The position numbers were made by a program, and so were the translations under genes. From Flammeovirgaceae bacterium UBA2338 (GTDB lineage: Bacteria > Bacteroidota > Bacteroidia > Cytophagales > Cyclobacteriaceae), in NCBI GenBank assembly GCA_002344795.1, contig DDUM01000027.1, positions 102,695 through 166,694 of the forward strand: a DNA stretch of 64,000 nucleotides, read 5' to 3'. The number at the start of each line of letters is the position of its first letter. The stretch's first letter is position 1. Positions 48,530-57,437 of this stretch are shown in pieces. The notes below the pieces were generated by a model. It was not told the origin of the DNA. It made no database searches and worked only from the letters and a program-made list of their open reading frames with translations.

Positions 48530-51151
48530 ATGAAATCAGAAAAACACAATCCTCCCAAGTTCGCTACCCGTTTCTTTCGATGGTTTTGTCATCCGAAATT
48601 GGTGAGTTCTATTGAAGGAGATTTGATGGAGTTGTATGAAGAGCGAGTTCGGAAAAAAGGGAAGCGAAAAGCAGACTTCAAATTTATTATCGATGTCTTG
48701 CTGTTATTCAGGCCCAGCATTATCAGACCAGCAGAAGGATATAGAAAATTAAACACTTACGGCATGTACAAAAGTTATTTAAAAATCGGATGGCGAAATT
48801 TAATGCGCAATAAAGGATATTCATTTATTAACATTGGAGGGCTCGCCATGGGCATGGCGGTAGCGTTGTTGATCGGCTTATGGGTTTATGATGAATTATC
48901 GTTTAATAAATACCATGAAAATTATGAAACGATAGCACAGGCTTATCGAAGTGAGATATTGAATGGCGAAAAGGAAGTTAATACTCCCCTTGTGACAGGC
49001 CTGGGCACCCTGCTCAAAACAGAGTACGGATCGCATTTTAAAAACGTAGCGATGGTACGTGCGCGAACTGAAGAAAGAGTCATTGCCTTTGATGAAAAAA
49101 AGTTCACTCAGAGTGGCTACTTTATGCAGGCCGAAGGGGCCGAAATGCTGTCCTTGAAAATGATTGAGGGTACAAGACAAGGACTCAAGGAAATGAAAAG
49201 CATTCTACTCTCGGAATCTCTTGCTAAAAAACTTTTTGGTAATGATGACCCAATCAATCAGGTGGTAATGATGGATGCCAAATGGGATTTAAAAGTAACA
49301 GGTGTGTATGAAGACCTGCCCAAGAATTCAACATTTAATGAAGCCTCTTACTTTGCTCCTTTAGATCTTTACATTGATGGTTGGGCAACGCTGGAAACCT
49401 GGGATAATTATTTTGTAAATGTTTTTGTCCAACTCTATCCCAGAGGCGATTTTGAAGAAACATCAAAAATTATAAAAGATGTAATGCTTTCACACGTGAA
49501 TGCAGAGAGCGCTGAAAGAAAACCCGAAATTTTTCTACATCCCATGAGCCAATGGCATCTGAATTCAGAATTCAAAAATGGCGAGTTAGTAACGAGCAAA
49601 CTCATGATGTCGGTTTGGTATTACAGTGCTATTGGAATTTTTGTTTTGCTACTGGCCTGTATCAACTTTATGAACCTGAGTACTGCTCGTTCTGAAAAAA
49701 GAGCCAAGGAAGTAGGAATCAGAAAATCAATAGGTTCTTTACGAAGTCAATTGATTCAACAATTTTTTGGAGAAACTTTTTTAGTTGCGCTGATTGCAGC
49801 TGTCATTGCATTAATAACCGTTCAGTTGAGTCTGCCCTGGTTTAATAATATAAGTGACAAGAATATTTCCTTACCAATAGCCCACCCTCTGTTTTGGGTA
49901 ATTGTTGCAGGATTTACCTTATTCACCGGACTGCTGGCAGGCAGCTATCCTGCTCTTTACCTATCTTCTTTCGATGCCGTAAAAATATTAAAGGGAACTT
50001 TCAAAGCCGGTCGGTTTGCCATGATCCCAAGGCGGGTTTTGGTTGTAGTGCAATTCACCGTTTCCATTACACTTACCATAGGAACAATCATTGTATACCA
50101 ACAAATTCAATTTGCTAAAAACAGGCCCGTTGGTTATTCGCGTGCGAACCTAATCGAATTGAGAACTTCTTCACCCGAATACAAAGGGCAGTATCAGTCG
50201 TTACGAAATGAACTAAAAAATACCGGAGTGGTAGAAGAAATTGCTGAAGCTAACTATTCTGTAACCGATACCCGAGGTTGGAATGGTGGATTCTCCTGGC
50301 ATGACAAGAAATATGACGCGGCTTTCAACACAATTTTTGTATCACATGAGTACGGTCAAACTATTGGTTGGGAGTTTATTGAAGGTCGTGATTTCTCACG
50401 TGCGTTCCCAAGTGACCTTTCCGGAATCATCATAAACGAATCTGCGTTGGAAATTCTGGATCTTGAAAATCCAGTTGGAGAATCTCTTAATTGGTCACCT
50501 GGTGGAAACAGCTGGGGTGATTATACAATATTAGGTGTTGTAAAAGATATGGTGAAAGGATCTCCTTATGAGCCTACCGATCCATCCATTATTTTCCTTT
50601 CAGATCGGGATATGGAATGGTTATATATTAAAATAAAACCAACAGTAAGCCCCCACGCTGCATTGCCCAAAATACAATCTGTTCTTGCTACCATAGTTCC
50701 ATCAGCTCCATTTGATTATACCTTTGCAGATGAAGCCTATGGTGCAAAGTTTCGGGCTGAAGAACGAATCGGAAAGTTAGCTACGTTTTTCAGTGCACTT
50801 GCATTGATTATCAGTTGCCTGGGATTGTTTGGATTGGCTTCCTTTATGGCGGAGCAACGGACAAAAGAAATCGGTATTCGTAAAATAATGGGTGCTTCTG
50901 TAAGCCATCTTTGGACAATGTTATCAAAGGACTTTGTTATTCTTGTTATTGTTTCTTGCGCGCTTGCCATTCCCATTTCTTTCTACTTCATGAATAGTTG
51001 GTTGGGTCAGTATGAATACAGGACCGACATTTCGTGGAACATCTTCGTTATTACCGGAATAGGTGCATTTGTGGTAACGTTGTTAACTGTAAGTTATCAG
51101 GCAATAAAAGCAGCCTTGATGAACCCTGTAAAGAGCTTGAAAACAGAATAA
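48530..51151 (+). CDS. FtsX/MacB-type permease with N-terminal prefix domain
   Basis: An 873-residue permease from the ATG at 48530; a TTG start at 48500 is less likely. Residues 1-75 form a prefix domain (FRWFCHPKLVSSIEGDLMEL) found in PadR-linked permeases. Two MacB/FtsX halves follow: each has a first helix (NKGYSFINIGGLAMGMAVALLIG; FSALALIISCLGLFGLASF), periplasmic domains, and three further helices with the AKEVGIRKSIGS and TKEIGIRKIMGAS signatures. The ATP-binding partner is not encoded here. The likely role is export or an envelope mechanotransmission complex; the cargo is unknown. The stop is 2 nt from the convergent DUF6326 gene. Confidence 0.9.
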   Translation: MKSEKHNPPKFATRFFRWFCHPKLVSSIEGDLMELYEERVRKKGKRKADFKFIIDVLLLFRPSIIRPAEGYRKLNTYGMYKSYLKIGWRNLMRNKGYSFINIGGLAMGMAVALLIGLWVYDELSFNKYHENYETIAQAYRSEILNGEKEVNTPLVTGLGTLLKTEYGSHFKNVAMVRARTEERVIAFDEKKFTQSGYFMQAEGAEMLSLKMIEGTRQGLKEMKSILLSESLAKKLFGNDDPINQVVMMDAKWDLKVTGVYEDLPKNSTFNEASYFAPLDLYIDGWATLETWDNYFVNVFVQLYPRGDFEETSKIIKDVMLSHVNAESAERKPEIFLHPMSQWHLNSEFKNGELVTSKLMMSVWYYSAIGIFVLLLACINFMNLSTARSEKRAKEVGIRKSIGSLRSQLIQQFFGETFLVALIAAVIALITVQLSLPWFNNISDKNISLPIAHPLFWVIVAGFTLFTGLLAGSYPALYLSSFDAVKILKGTFKAGRFAMIPRRVLVVVQFTVSITLTIGTIIVYQQIQFAKNRPVGYSRANLIELRTSSPEYKGQYQSLRNELKNTGVVEEIAEANYSVTDTRGWNGGFSWHDKKYDAAFNTIFVSHEYGQTIGWEFIEGRDFSRAFPSDLSGIIINESALEILDLENPVGESLNWSPGGNSWGDYTILGVVKDMVKGSPYEPTDPSIIFLSDRDMEWLYIKIKPTVSPHAALPKIQSVLATIVPSAPFDYTFADEAYGAKFRAEERIGKLATFFSALALIISCLGLFGLASFMAEQRTKEIGIRKIMGASVSHLWTMLSKDFVILVIVSCALAIPISFYFMNSWLGQYEYRTDISWNIFVITGIGAFVVTLLTVSYQAIKAALMNPVKSLKTE

Positions 51152-51153
51152 AT

Positions 51154-51582
51154 TTAATCCACCATTTTTTTTGGCCAATTCCAGGCAAGCCAAACGATGA
51201 TTAGGGTAAGGATACTCTCTAAAAATGCCAAAAAAACATAAAAGGAATACCACGCTGAAATTGATCCAATTCCTATCAATATCATGAGCAATGAAAACAG
51301 AAATCCAAAAATAATATTAAGCCACCTATTGAGTACAGGCTTTGTGAGAATGGAAATTGAAATCATCAGTGCAGGGATGGCAAGAATGACTGATGCAAGA
51401 AATAACTCAATGGGACTACTCAACGCATTGTCTCCACTTATAAGTCTTTCCACTTTTCCAGGAACATATAATTCAAAGTAATCTCCATATATGTAGCAAA
51501 ACATAACCGATGTCCAGAGAGCGGAAAGTTTGTGCTTAACATTGATTTTATAATCCTCCAATACTTGTGTGTTTATGCTCAT
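51154..51582 (-). CDS. DUF6326 family membrane protein
   Basis: A 142-residue protein from the ATG at 51582; a second in-frame ATG at 51645 would add 21 residues not typical for the family. Four hydrophobic helices: about 22-36 (WTSVMFCYIYGDYFELYVPG), 58-78 (LFLASVILAIPALMISISIL), 86-106 (WLNIIFGFLFSLLMILIGI) and 112-132 (FYVFLAFLESILTLIIVWLAW). The first helix motif FCYIYGDYF is characteristic of DUF6326. Function unknown. Single gene. Confidence 0.75.
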   Translation of the reverse strand: MSINTQVLEDYKINVKHKLSALWTSVMFCYIYGDYFELYVPGKVERLISGDNALSSPIELFLASVILAIPALMISISILTKPVLNRWLNIIFGFLFSLLMILIGIGSISAWYSFYVFLAFLESILTLIIVWLAWNWPKKMVD

Positions 51583-51864
51583 TTTTTTGTCTTCTATGTA
51601 ACTATACCATGACGAATCATTCTCATTGAGGTTACAGCCAAACATGTATTTTCACCCTGTATAATTAGTCTTTTTTGAAGTATCTCAATTTGGCATATAA
51701 AGCCCTTATTCCATTATTATCTTTGAAACCGCACGATAAACTGTTCATTTTTGAACATATTTGTACGACAGAGTACATCTATGGTGCTCATATGCATGTT
51801 TTCGGACGGTACCGAAGCTGGCATAGTTTTTCTATAAGAATAGCTTAACCTTAACCTGAATCAC

Positions 51865-53232
51865 GTGAACGAAGGCGGAAAAATTTTAATGATCGATGAC
51901 GATGAAGATGTGCTTTTGGCGGCCAAGATGCTGTTGAAAAAGTACGGTCATCAGGTCATCATTGACAAGAACCCAAATAAGATTCCATTCCTGCTCAACA
52001 ATGACACCTACGATGTCATTTTGTTGGATATGAATTTCAGCAAAGACACTACCTCCGGAAAAGAGGGATTTGAGTGGCTGAAACAAATTAAAGAAAAAGA
52101 TCCTGACGCGGTGGTAATTATGATTACTGCTTTTGGTGATGTAGAGATGGCTGTGCGAGCCCTTAAAGAAGGGGCAACAGATTTTATATTAAAGCCCTGG
52201 CAAAATGAAAAATTGATAGCCACTATCTCGACAGCCATTAAACTAAAACAATCTTACAACGAGGTAGACAAGCTGCGCAAAGCAAAGCAGATGCTCGAAG
52301 AACAAATCAGTCAACCTTTTAGAGATATTATCGGCAACAGTCCATCTATTAAAGAAGTCTTTACATTAATTGATAAAGTAGCTGCTACCGATGCCAATGT
52401 GTTAATCCTGGGTGAAAATGGAACCGGAAAAGAATTAGTAGCAAGGGCCATTCACCAAAAATCCCTGCGCAAAGACAATTCGTTTGTCAGTGTTGACATG
52501 GGAGCTATCACTGAAACACTTTTTGAAAGTGAGTTATTCGGTCATAAGAAAGGTGCATTTACTGATGCAAGAGAAAACAGAACAGGACGCTTTGAACTCG
52601 CCAACGGTGGCACTTTGTTTCTTGATGAAATTGGCAATCTTAGCATGACTTTACAAAGCAAACTGCTCACCGCTTTGCAATCCAGACAGATTACAAGAGT
52701 TGGTTCCAACGGCCCAGTTGATGTAGACATTCGTTTGATTTGTGCAACCAACATGCCACTGCACCAAATGGTGGATGAAGGAAAATTCCGTCAGGATCTT
52801 TTATATCGTATCAATACGGTTGAGATCAGAATACCGCCATTGTGTGAACGGGTGGATGACATCCCCATGCTTGCAGATCACTTTCTGAATTTTTATACCA
52901 AAAAATACCACAAGGACGTGGTTTCGTTTTCTGAAGCGGCCATTGCTAAACTAAAAAAATATGCTTGGCCTGGAAACATCAGAGAGCTGCAACATTCTAT
53001 TGAACGTGCTGTGATAATGGCTGATTCTCCTACACTTCAGGAAAGTGATTTTCTGTTCAACAGAAAAGGTGGACCAAGTACTGAAAGCGACACCTTAAAT
53101 CTCGATGATGTAGAAAAGGCCGCTGTAGTAAAGGCAATACAGCTTCATAGCGGCAATATCTCCAAGGCAGCGGACGAACTCGGATTAACCAGAGCATCGC
53201 TGTATAGGAGGATGGAAAAATATGGGCTTTAA
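51865..53232 (+). CDS. Sigma-54-dependent response regulator (NtrC/AtoC family)
   Basis: A 455-residue regulator. Receiver domain 1-120 with the phospho-acceptor D55 (VILLDM) and acidic pocket MIDDDED. AAA+ domain from about 155: Walker A GENGTGKE (183-190), sigma-54 contact loop GAFTDA (230-235, a known variant of GAFTGA), and LFLDEIGN. C-terminal Fis-type helix-turn-helix HSGNISKAADELGLTRASLYRRME. Such proteins in Bacteroidota often control nearby ABC efflux operons. Start is GTG at 51865, which keeps the first receiver strand; the ATG at 51889 would cut it. It overlaps the kinase gene by 11 nt. Confidence 0.93.
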   Translation: MNEGGKILMIDDDEDVLLAAKMLLKKYGHQVIIDKNPNKIPFLLNNDTYDVILLDMNFSKDTTSGKEGFEWLKQIKEKDPDAVVIMITAFGDVEMAVRALKEGATDFILKPWQNEKLIATISTAIKLKQSYNEVDKLRKAKQMLEEQISQPFRDIIGNSPSIKEVFTLIDKVAATDANVLILGENGTGKELVARAIHQKSLRKDNSFVSVDMGAITETLFESELFGHKKGAFTDARENRTGRFELANGGTLFLDEIGNLSMTLQSKLLTALQSRQITRVGSNGPVDVDIRLICATNMPLHQMVDEGKFRQDLLYRINTVEIRIPPLCERVDDIPMLADHFLNFYTKKYHKDVVSFSEAAIAKLKKYAWPGNIRELQHSIERAVIMADSPTLQESDFLFNRKGGPSTESDTLNLDDVEKAAVVKAIQLHSGNISKAADELGLTRASLYRRMEKYGL

Positions 53233-54568
53233 CCTACGTTCTCCTCTTGTCACTCGTATTGCTATTCTGGTAGCCACTGTTTTTGCCATGGCTTATGCTG
53301 TGGCCGGCTCATTTAATATTATCATTATCCTTGCATTAACTGGTGCCACCCTCTTTCAAATTTCTCACCTCATCAAAGAATTTGAAGAATCCAATGAAAA
53401 TATTGCTTCATTCTTAGATGCCATACGTTTTGATGACCTGTCTTCCTCATTCAAAACGGATAGTGATGATCCGGCAGTTCAGCGTTTGCACAAGGAATTG
53501 AATGAGGCCATAACCAAATTAAAAACTTCCCGGAGTGAAAAGGATTCTGAATATCAATTCTTCAAAAATATTGTTCAACATGTAGGTATTGGTTTGCTCA
53601 CTTTTAAGAAAGATGGCTCCATCCAAATAATGAACACAGCAGCCAAAAAATTATTACGAGTAAATAACGCCAAACACATTGATGATTTAAGAACTGTAAG
53701 TGACGTGTTGGTAGAAGCATTTCTTAAATTGAAAACAGGTGGACGTGAACTGGCACGACTTGTTCTGGCCGATGAAACAATACAAGTATCCATTTATGCG
53801 ATTGAACTGACCTTGCGTGGAGAAGTAATAAAATTAATTTCAATAAATAATATCCAGAGTGAATTGGATGAAAAGGAAATGGAGGCATGGCAAAACCTTG
53901 TAAGGGTGCTCACTCACGAAATCATGAATTCAGTCACCCCTATCTCTTCTTTGGCCGGTGTGGTTGAAGACGACCTCAAGAGCAAAATGGAACAGCCAGT
54001 AGCCACCTTTAACAAAGAAGAGATGAATGACATGCATTTATCTATCCAGACCATCAGCAGACGCAGTGCTGGATTAATCCATTTTGTGAAGGAGTTTAAA
54101 AACCTATCACAAAGACCCCAGCCTAATCTTGCGCCAGTGAAAGTCAAGAAACTTTTAGAAGAAATGGCGGTACTCCAAAAAAAGGAACTCATCGATAATA
54201 AGGTAAAGATTGAAATAAGCATTGAACCTGACGACCTCATGATAAGTGCTGATAAAAGCATGATTGAACAGGTAATTATCAATCTTGTTAAAAATGCCAT
54301 ACAATCCTTTTCTGAGCAAGAAGAAAAGATTATACAGCTAAAGGCATACTTAGACGAAAAAACAAGACCTATCATTTCTGTAAGCGATAATGGTGATGGT
54401 ATAGACCCTGAAGCCCTTGAACGTATTTTTGTGCCCTTTTACTCTACAAAAAAGGCAGGGTCTGGAATAGGGCTGAGTCTGTCTAAGCAGATCATGAGAC
54501 AGCATGAAGGTCGTATTACAGTTAAATCTAAATTAGGAGAAGGGACAGAATTTATGCTACGGTTTTAA
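53222..54568 (+). CDS. Sensor histidine kinase, partner of the upstream sigma-54 regulator
   Basis: A 448-residue membrane-anchored kinase. Two close hydrophobic helices (about 11-29 and 31-48) form a small anchor with little periplasmic loop. A PAS-like domain spans 108-210 (FFKNIVQHVGIGLLTFKKDG). HisKA with the phospho-acceptor H232 lies in LTHEIMNSVTPISSLAG. The ATPase follows, with N box NLVKNAIQSF, G1 DNGDGIDPE, F box FVPFYSTK and G2 GSGIGLSLSK. The signal is unknown; the topology suggests a cytoplasmic or membrane cue. Coupled to the response regulator by an 11-nt overlap. Confidence 0.93.
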   Translation: MGFNLRSPLVTRIAILVATVFAMAYAVAGSFNIIIILALTGATLFQISHLIKEFEESNENIASFLDAIRFDDLSSSFKTDSDDPAVQRLHKELNEAITKLKTSRSEKDSEYQFFKNIVQHVGIGLLTFKKDGSIQIMNTAAKKLLRVNNAKHIDDLRTVSDVLVEAFLKLKTGGRELARLVLADETIQVSIYAIELTLRGEVIKLISINNIQSELDEKEMEAWQNLVRVLTHEIMNSVTPISSLAGVVEDDLKSKMEQPVATFNKEEMNDMHLSIQTISRRSAGLIHFVKEFKNLSQRPQPNLAPVKVKKLLEEMAVLQKKELIDNKVKIEISIEPDDLMISADKSMIEQVIINLVKNAIQSFSEQEEKIIQLKAYLDEKTRPIISVSDNGDGIDPEALERIFVPFYSTKKAGSGIGLSLSKQIMRQHEGRITVKSKLGEGTEFMLRF

Positions 54569-54622
54569 ACCCTCGAAAATCCACTAATATTTTCTAGATT
54601 TACAGCTAATAAGTAGCCTATT

Positions 54623-54856
54623 ATGTCCGATATTCAGAAAAAAGTCACCAATATTTTAATAGAAAAACTTGGAATCCCAGAATCAGAATTGACGCCAGAT
54701 GCCAATTTTGTAAAAGACCTTGGTATTGATTCGCTTGACTATGCCGAATTAGTGATGGATTTTGAACAAACATTTGACATCAAAATTCCTGATGACGATG
54801 CTGAGAAAATGCAAACTATCAGCCAGGCTGTAAAGTATATTGAGTCTAAAATTTAG
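54623..54856 (+). CDS. Acyl carrier protein, probably an accessory ACP
   Basis: A 77-residue acidic ACP. The phosphopantetheine serine is in GIDSLDYAELVMDFE (Ser36-equivalent, about residue 37). The main Bacteroidota AcpP, as I recall it, reads GADSLDTVELIMEFE and lies beside fabF; here neither fabF nor rnc is adjacent and the motif differs (GIDSLDYAE). That points to a second ACP with a dedicated partner, not seen in this window. It follows the kinase gene by 54 nt. The stop overlaps the stop of the convergent YopX-like gene by TTAG. Confidence 0.9.
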   Translation: MSDIQKKVTNILIEKLGIPESELTPDANFVKDLGIDSLDYAELVMDFEQTFDIKIPDDDAEKMQTISQAVKYIESKI

Positions 54857-55203
54857 GGTATATCCTGGGATTGCAATTCAAAAAAACTTCCTAATCTTTT
54901 CATTCCATTTGCATTAGCACTTAAAAATGGAAATACTTCGGTAGAATTATCGAGCCTTGAAAAATACCACCCATTTCTTTCAGGGTTCCAAAAGACATAA
55001 TATTTATCGGAATAAATCAAGAGAATATCCATATCGTAAATCTCTTCCTGTTCCTTGTCCAGCAAACCAGTAAATTGAAGCAAGACGTGGTCCTTTCGAA
55101 ACAGCTCACCTTTATTGCAATCGATGCTATTCAGTCGCATTAACAACTTGGCTTCGCTATTCCAAGCCTTAAATTTAATTTTTCTCGGCACAAAATGATT
55201 CAT
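54853..55203 (-). CDS. YopX-like protein
   Basis: A 116-residue protein with the layout of the phage YopX family: PRKIKFKAWNSEAKLLMRL at the N-terminus (compare the typical IKFRAWD..KKM), then LLQFTGLLDKEQEEIYDMDILLI (compare MQYTGLKDKNGKEIYEGDI), and a C-terminal strand region YYVFWNPERNGWYFSRL. YopX is known from SP-beta-like prophages, with unknown function. Here there is no phage context, so this is probably a domesticated single gene. The C-terminal third diverges from the family pattern. Confidence 0.68.
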   Translation of the reverse strand: MNHFVPRKIKFKAWNSEAKLLMRLNSIDCNKGELFRKDHVLLQFTGLLDKEQEEIYDMDILLIYSDKYYVFWNPERNGWYFSRLDNSTEVFPFLSANANGMKRLGSFFELQSQDIP

Positions 55204-55254
55204 AGCTCCGGTATCTTCTAATTGTTAACTTAGCCACTCTTTTTTGCATTTCCT

Positions 55255-56151
55255 ATGACCGATCATAAAGTGCTATTCATCGTCAATAAATACTCTGGCA
55301 CAGGATACAGCCCTGCAATAGAAGAAAAGATATTGGCTCAATGCAAAAAAAGAAATCTTGAATGCGCTATTGAGTTCACTCAGGAACCAGGTCATGCCAC
55401 TACGTTGGCCAGGATGGCCGTAGATAATAAGTTTAAAATGGTTTTTGCCGTTGGTGGTGACGGCACTATGAACGAGGTTGCACAAGGACTACTTCATTCA
55501 CCTGTGGCCATGGGTATCATACCAAAGGGATCGGGAAATGGACTAGCAAGACATTTACGAATTCCTTTTTCCATTGAGGATGCCCTCCAGCTTCTTGACA
55601 TGAAGAATACCATCAACATTGACACCATCAACATTAACAATCACTTGTCAGTAAATGTATCAGGCATAGGATTTGACGGGCACATAGCCGAAATGTTTGC
55701 GAGAGACGGAAACAGGGGGCTATTCACGTACGGAAAATTAGTAGTGAGCCAGTTCAACAAATTTGAATCCTTTGAATGCCAGGTTTCTCTTGATGGAGTA
55801 ACTACTCAAGAAAATCTATTCAGTATCTCGTTTGCCAACTCATCCCAATTTGGCAACAATGCCTTTATTGCCCCCACTGCTTCACTTTGTGATCAACTGA
55901 TTGATGTATGTATGGTGAATAAGATGAATACATTTCAAGGTATACAATTTGTTCGAAAGCTCTTTAACAAGACCTTACATCAATCTCAACTCGTTCGTAT
56001 AGCGCAGGCCAGAGAAATTAAAATTACAACACAAAAGAAAATACCATTCCATATTGATGGCGAGGCCGCCACTGCAACAACCTCTTTTGACATTCGAATA
56101 AACCCCTCTTCACTAAGGGTGATTACTTCTTCCGGTAACTATTCCATTTAA
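55255..56151 (+). CDS. Diacylglycerol/lipid kinase family protein (YegS/BmrU-like)
   Basis: A 298-residue lipid kinase of the DAGK catalytic family. ATP-site motif GGDGTMNEVAQGL (about 65-77), then GIIPKGSGNGLARHL (about 87-101), then GIGFDGHIAEMF and the C-terminal PFHIDGEA block. Members phosphorylate diacylglycerol, phosphatidylglycerol or related lipids, or sphingosine-like long-chain bases; Bacteroidota produce sphingolipids, but the exact substrate cannot be told. Starts 51 nt from the divergent YopX-like gene. Confidence 0.9.
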   Translation: MTDHKVLFIVNKYSGTGYSPAIEEKILAQCKKRNLECAIEFTQEPGHATTLARMAVDNKFKMVFAVGGDGTMNEVAQGLLHSPVAMGIIPKGSGNGLARHLRIPFSIEDALQLLDMKNTINIDTININNHLSVNVSGIGFDGHIAEMFARDGNRGLFTYGKLVVSQFNKFESFECQVSLDGVTTQENLFSISFANSSQFGNNAFIAPTASLCDQLIDVCMVNKMNTFQGIQFVRKLFNKTLHQSQLVRIAQAREIKITTQKKIPFHIDGEAATATTSFDIRINPSSLRVITSSGNYSI

Positions 56152-56256
56152 AAAATCCCTTTAATAAAATACCACTTATCGGGTTAGTAACCTTATAGAT
56201 GAGATACGTTTAAGAAACTATAATCTTAATATTCTAATCTCAACCAACCCTTTGTT

Positions 56257-57387
56257 ATGAAACAAATATTTACAATCATTTTAGCGGGGTTCATTTCAAC
56301 GACCATTTTTGCACAAGGCATAACGCTCCCCCCCAGCGGTGGAAACCAAAAGGCAGAAGTAAGTCAATGGATTGGCCCGGTCAAAGTCACAATCAACTAC
56401 AGTAGCCCTAAGGTTCATGCTCCAGACGGAACCGATCGAAAAGGTCACATATGGGGAGAGCTTGTACCTTATGGCCTTAATAATTTAGGTTTTGGTACAT
56501 CTACTGCAGCGCCATGGAGAGCAGGAGCCAATGAAAATACGACCATCACATTTTCCCACGATGTTAAATTAGGTGGCAAAGATGTAAAAGCAGGCACCTA
56601 TGGTTTACATCTCATTGTAGAGAAGGATGTTCCATGGACATATATCCTATCCAACAATTCGACAAGTTGGGGTAGTTTCTTTTATGATGCGAAAGAAGAC
56701 GCAGCGCGCGTTCAGTCGACTCCGGTAGACAGTGAATACAGCGAATACCTCACCTATGGGTTCGAAGACAGGCATCCCAATTCTGCCGTAGCATACTTGG
56801 CTTGGGAAAATAAGAAAGCACCTATAACTATTGAAGTTCCAAATATCAAGGAGCTGTATGTAGTCTCTATGCGTGATGAACTAAGAGGTTCTCCAGGTTT
56901 TAACTTTCAAAATTATGCCTCAGCCGCGAATTTTTGTGCTACTAATAAAATAAATCTCGAAGAAGCGCTTACCTGGGCAGATGCGGCCATCAGTGGTGCA
57001 TTTGTTGGCCAAGAAAATTTTTTTACCCTGCAAACCAAGGCCAATGTGTTGAATGCCATGGGCAAGGGCAGTGAAGCTGAATCTGTAATGATGAAGGCAA
57101 TTAACCACCCAACAGCCAGCGTTGGGCAAATTCATGGTTACGGGCGATCGCTTATCACGGCCGGAAAAAACGAAAAGGCACTTGAAGTATTTAAAACCAA
57201 TCAAAAACTTCACCCCGAAGATAAGTTTACTCCGAATGTAGGTCTGGCCAGAGGATATAATGCCGTGGGTGACAAAAAAAATGCAATCAAATATTGGGAG
57301 CTGGCTATAAAGAACATTCCTGAAAATCAAAAGCCTTTCTTAACTGCTTATCAAGACGAATTAAAAAAGGTAAAAGAGGGAAATTAA
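56257..57387 (+). CDS. DUF2911 family exported protein with TPR-like C-terminus
   Basis: A 376-residue protein. Signal peptide (IFTIILAGFISTTIFAQ). The DUF2911 domain occupies about 30-190: VKVTINYSSPKVHAPDGTDRKGHIWGELVPYG (core YSSPKVHAPDG), WRAGANENTTITFSHDVKLGGKDVKAGTYGLHLI (core AGTYGLHLI) and WGSFFYDAKEDAARV. The C-terminal half is helical with tetratricopeptide-like repeats (ANVLNAMGKGSEAESVMMKA; ARGYNAVGDKKNAIKYWELA). Widespread in Bacteroidota; no function known. Monocistronic, with a terminator at its end. Confidence 0.87.
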   Translation: MKQIFTIILAGFISTTIFAQGITLPPSGGNQKAEVSQWIGPVKVTINYSSPKVHAPDGTDRKGHIWGELVPYGLNNLGFGTSTAAPWRAGANENTTITFSHDVKLGGKDVKAGTYGLHLIVEKDVPWTYILSNNSTSWGSFFYDAKEDAARVQSTPVDSEYSEYLTYGFEDRHPNSAVAYLAWENKKAPITIEVPNIKELYVVSMRDELRGSPGFNFQNYASAANFCATNKINLEEALTWADAAISGAFVGQENFFTLQTKANVLNAMGKGSEAESVMMKAINHPTASVGQIHGYGRSLITAGKNEKALEVFKTNQKLHPEDKFTPNVGLARGYNAVGDKKNAIKYWELAIKNIPENQKPFLTAYQDELKKVKEGN

Positions 57388-57398
57388 TTACGTCTATT

Positions 57399-57437
57399 AA
57401 AGAGGCTGTCTCACCTTTCTAAGGCGGCCTTTTTTAT
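57399..57437. terminator. Terminator between convergent DUF2911 and SUI1 genes
   Basis: The stem AAAGAGGCTGTC / GGCGGCCTTTTT (12 pairs including G-T pairs) with a 12-nt loop is followed by Ts. It overlaps the SUI1 stop codon. Its first 15 nt (AAAGAGGCTGTCTCA) are identical to the end of the 136-bp palindromic element at 38296-38431 read on the minus strand. Confidence 0.75.
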
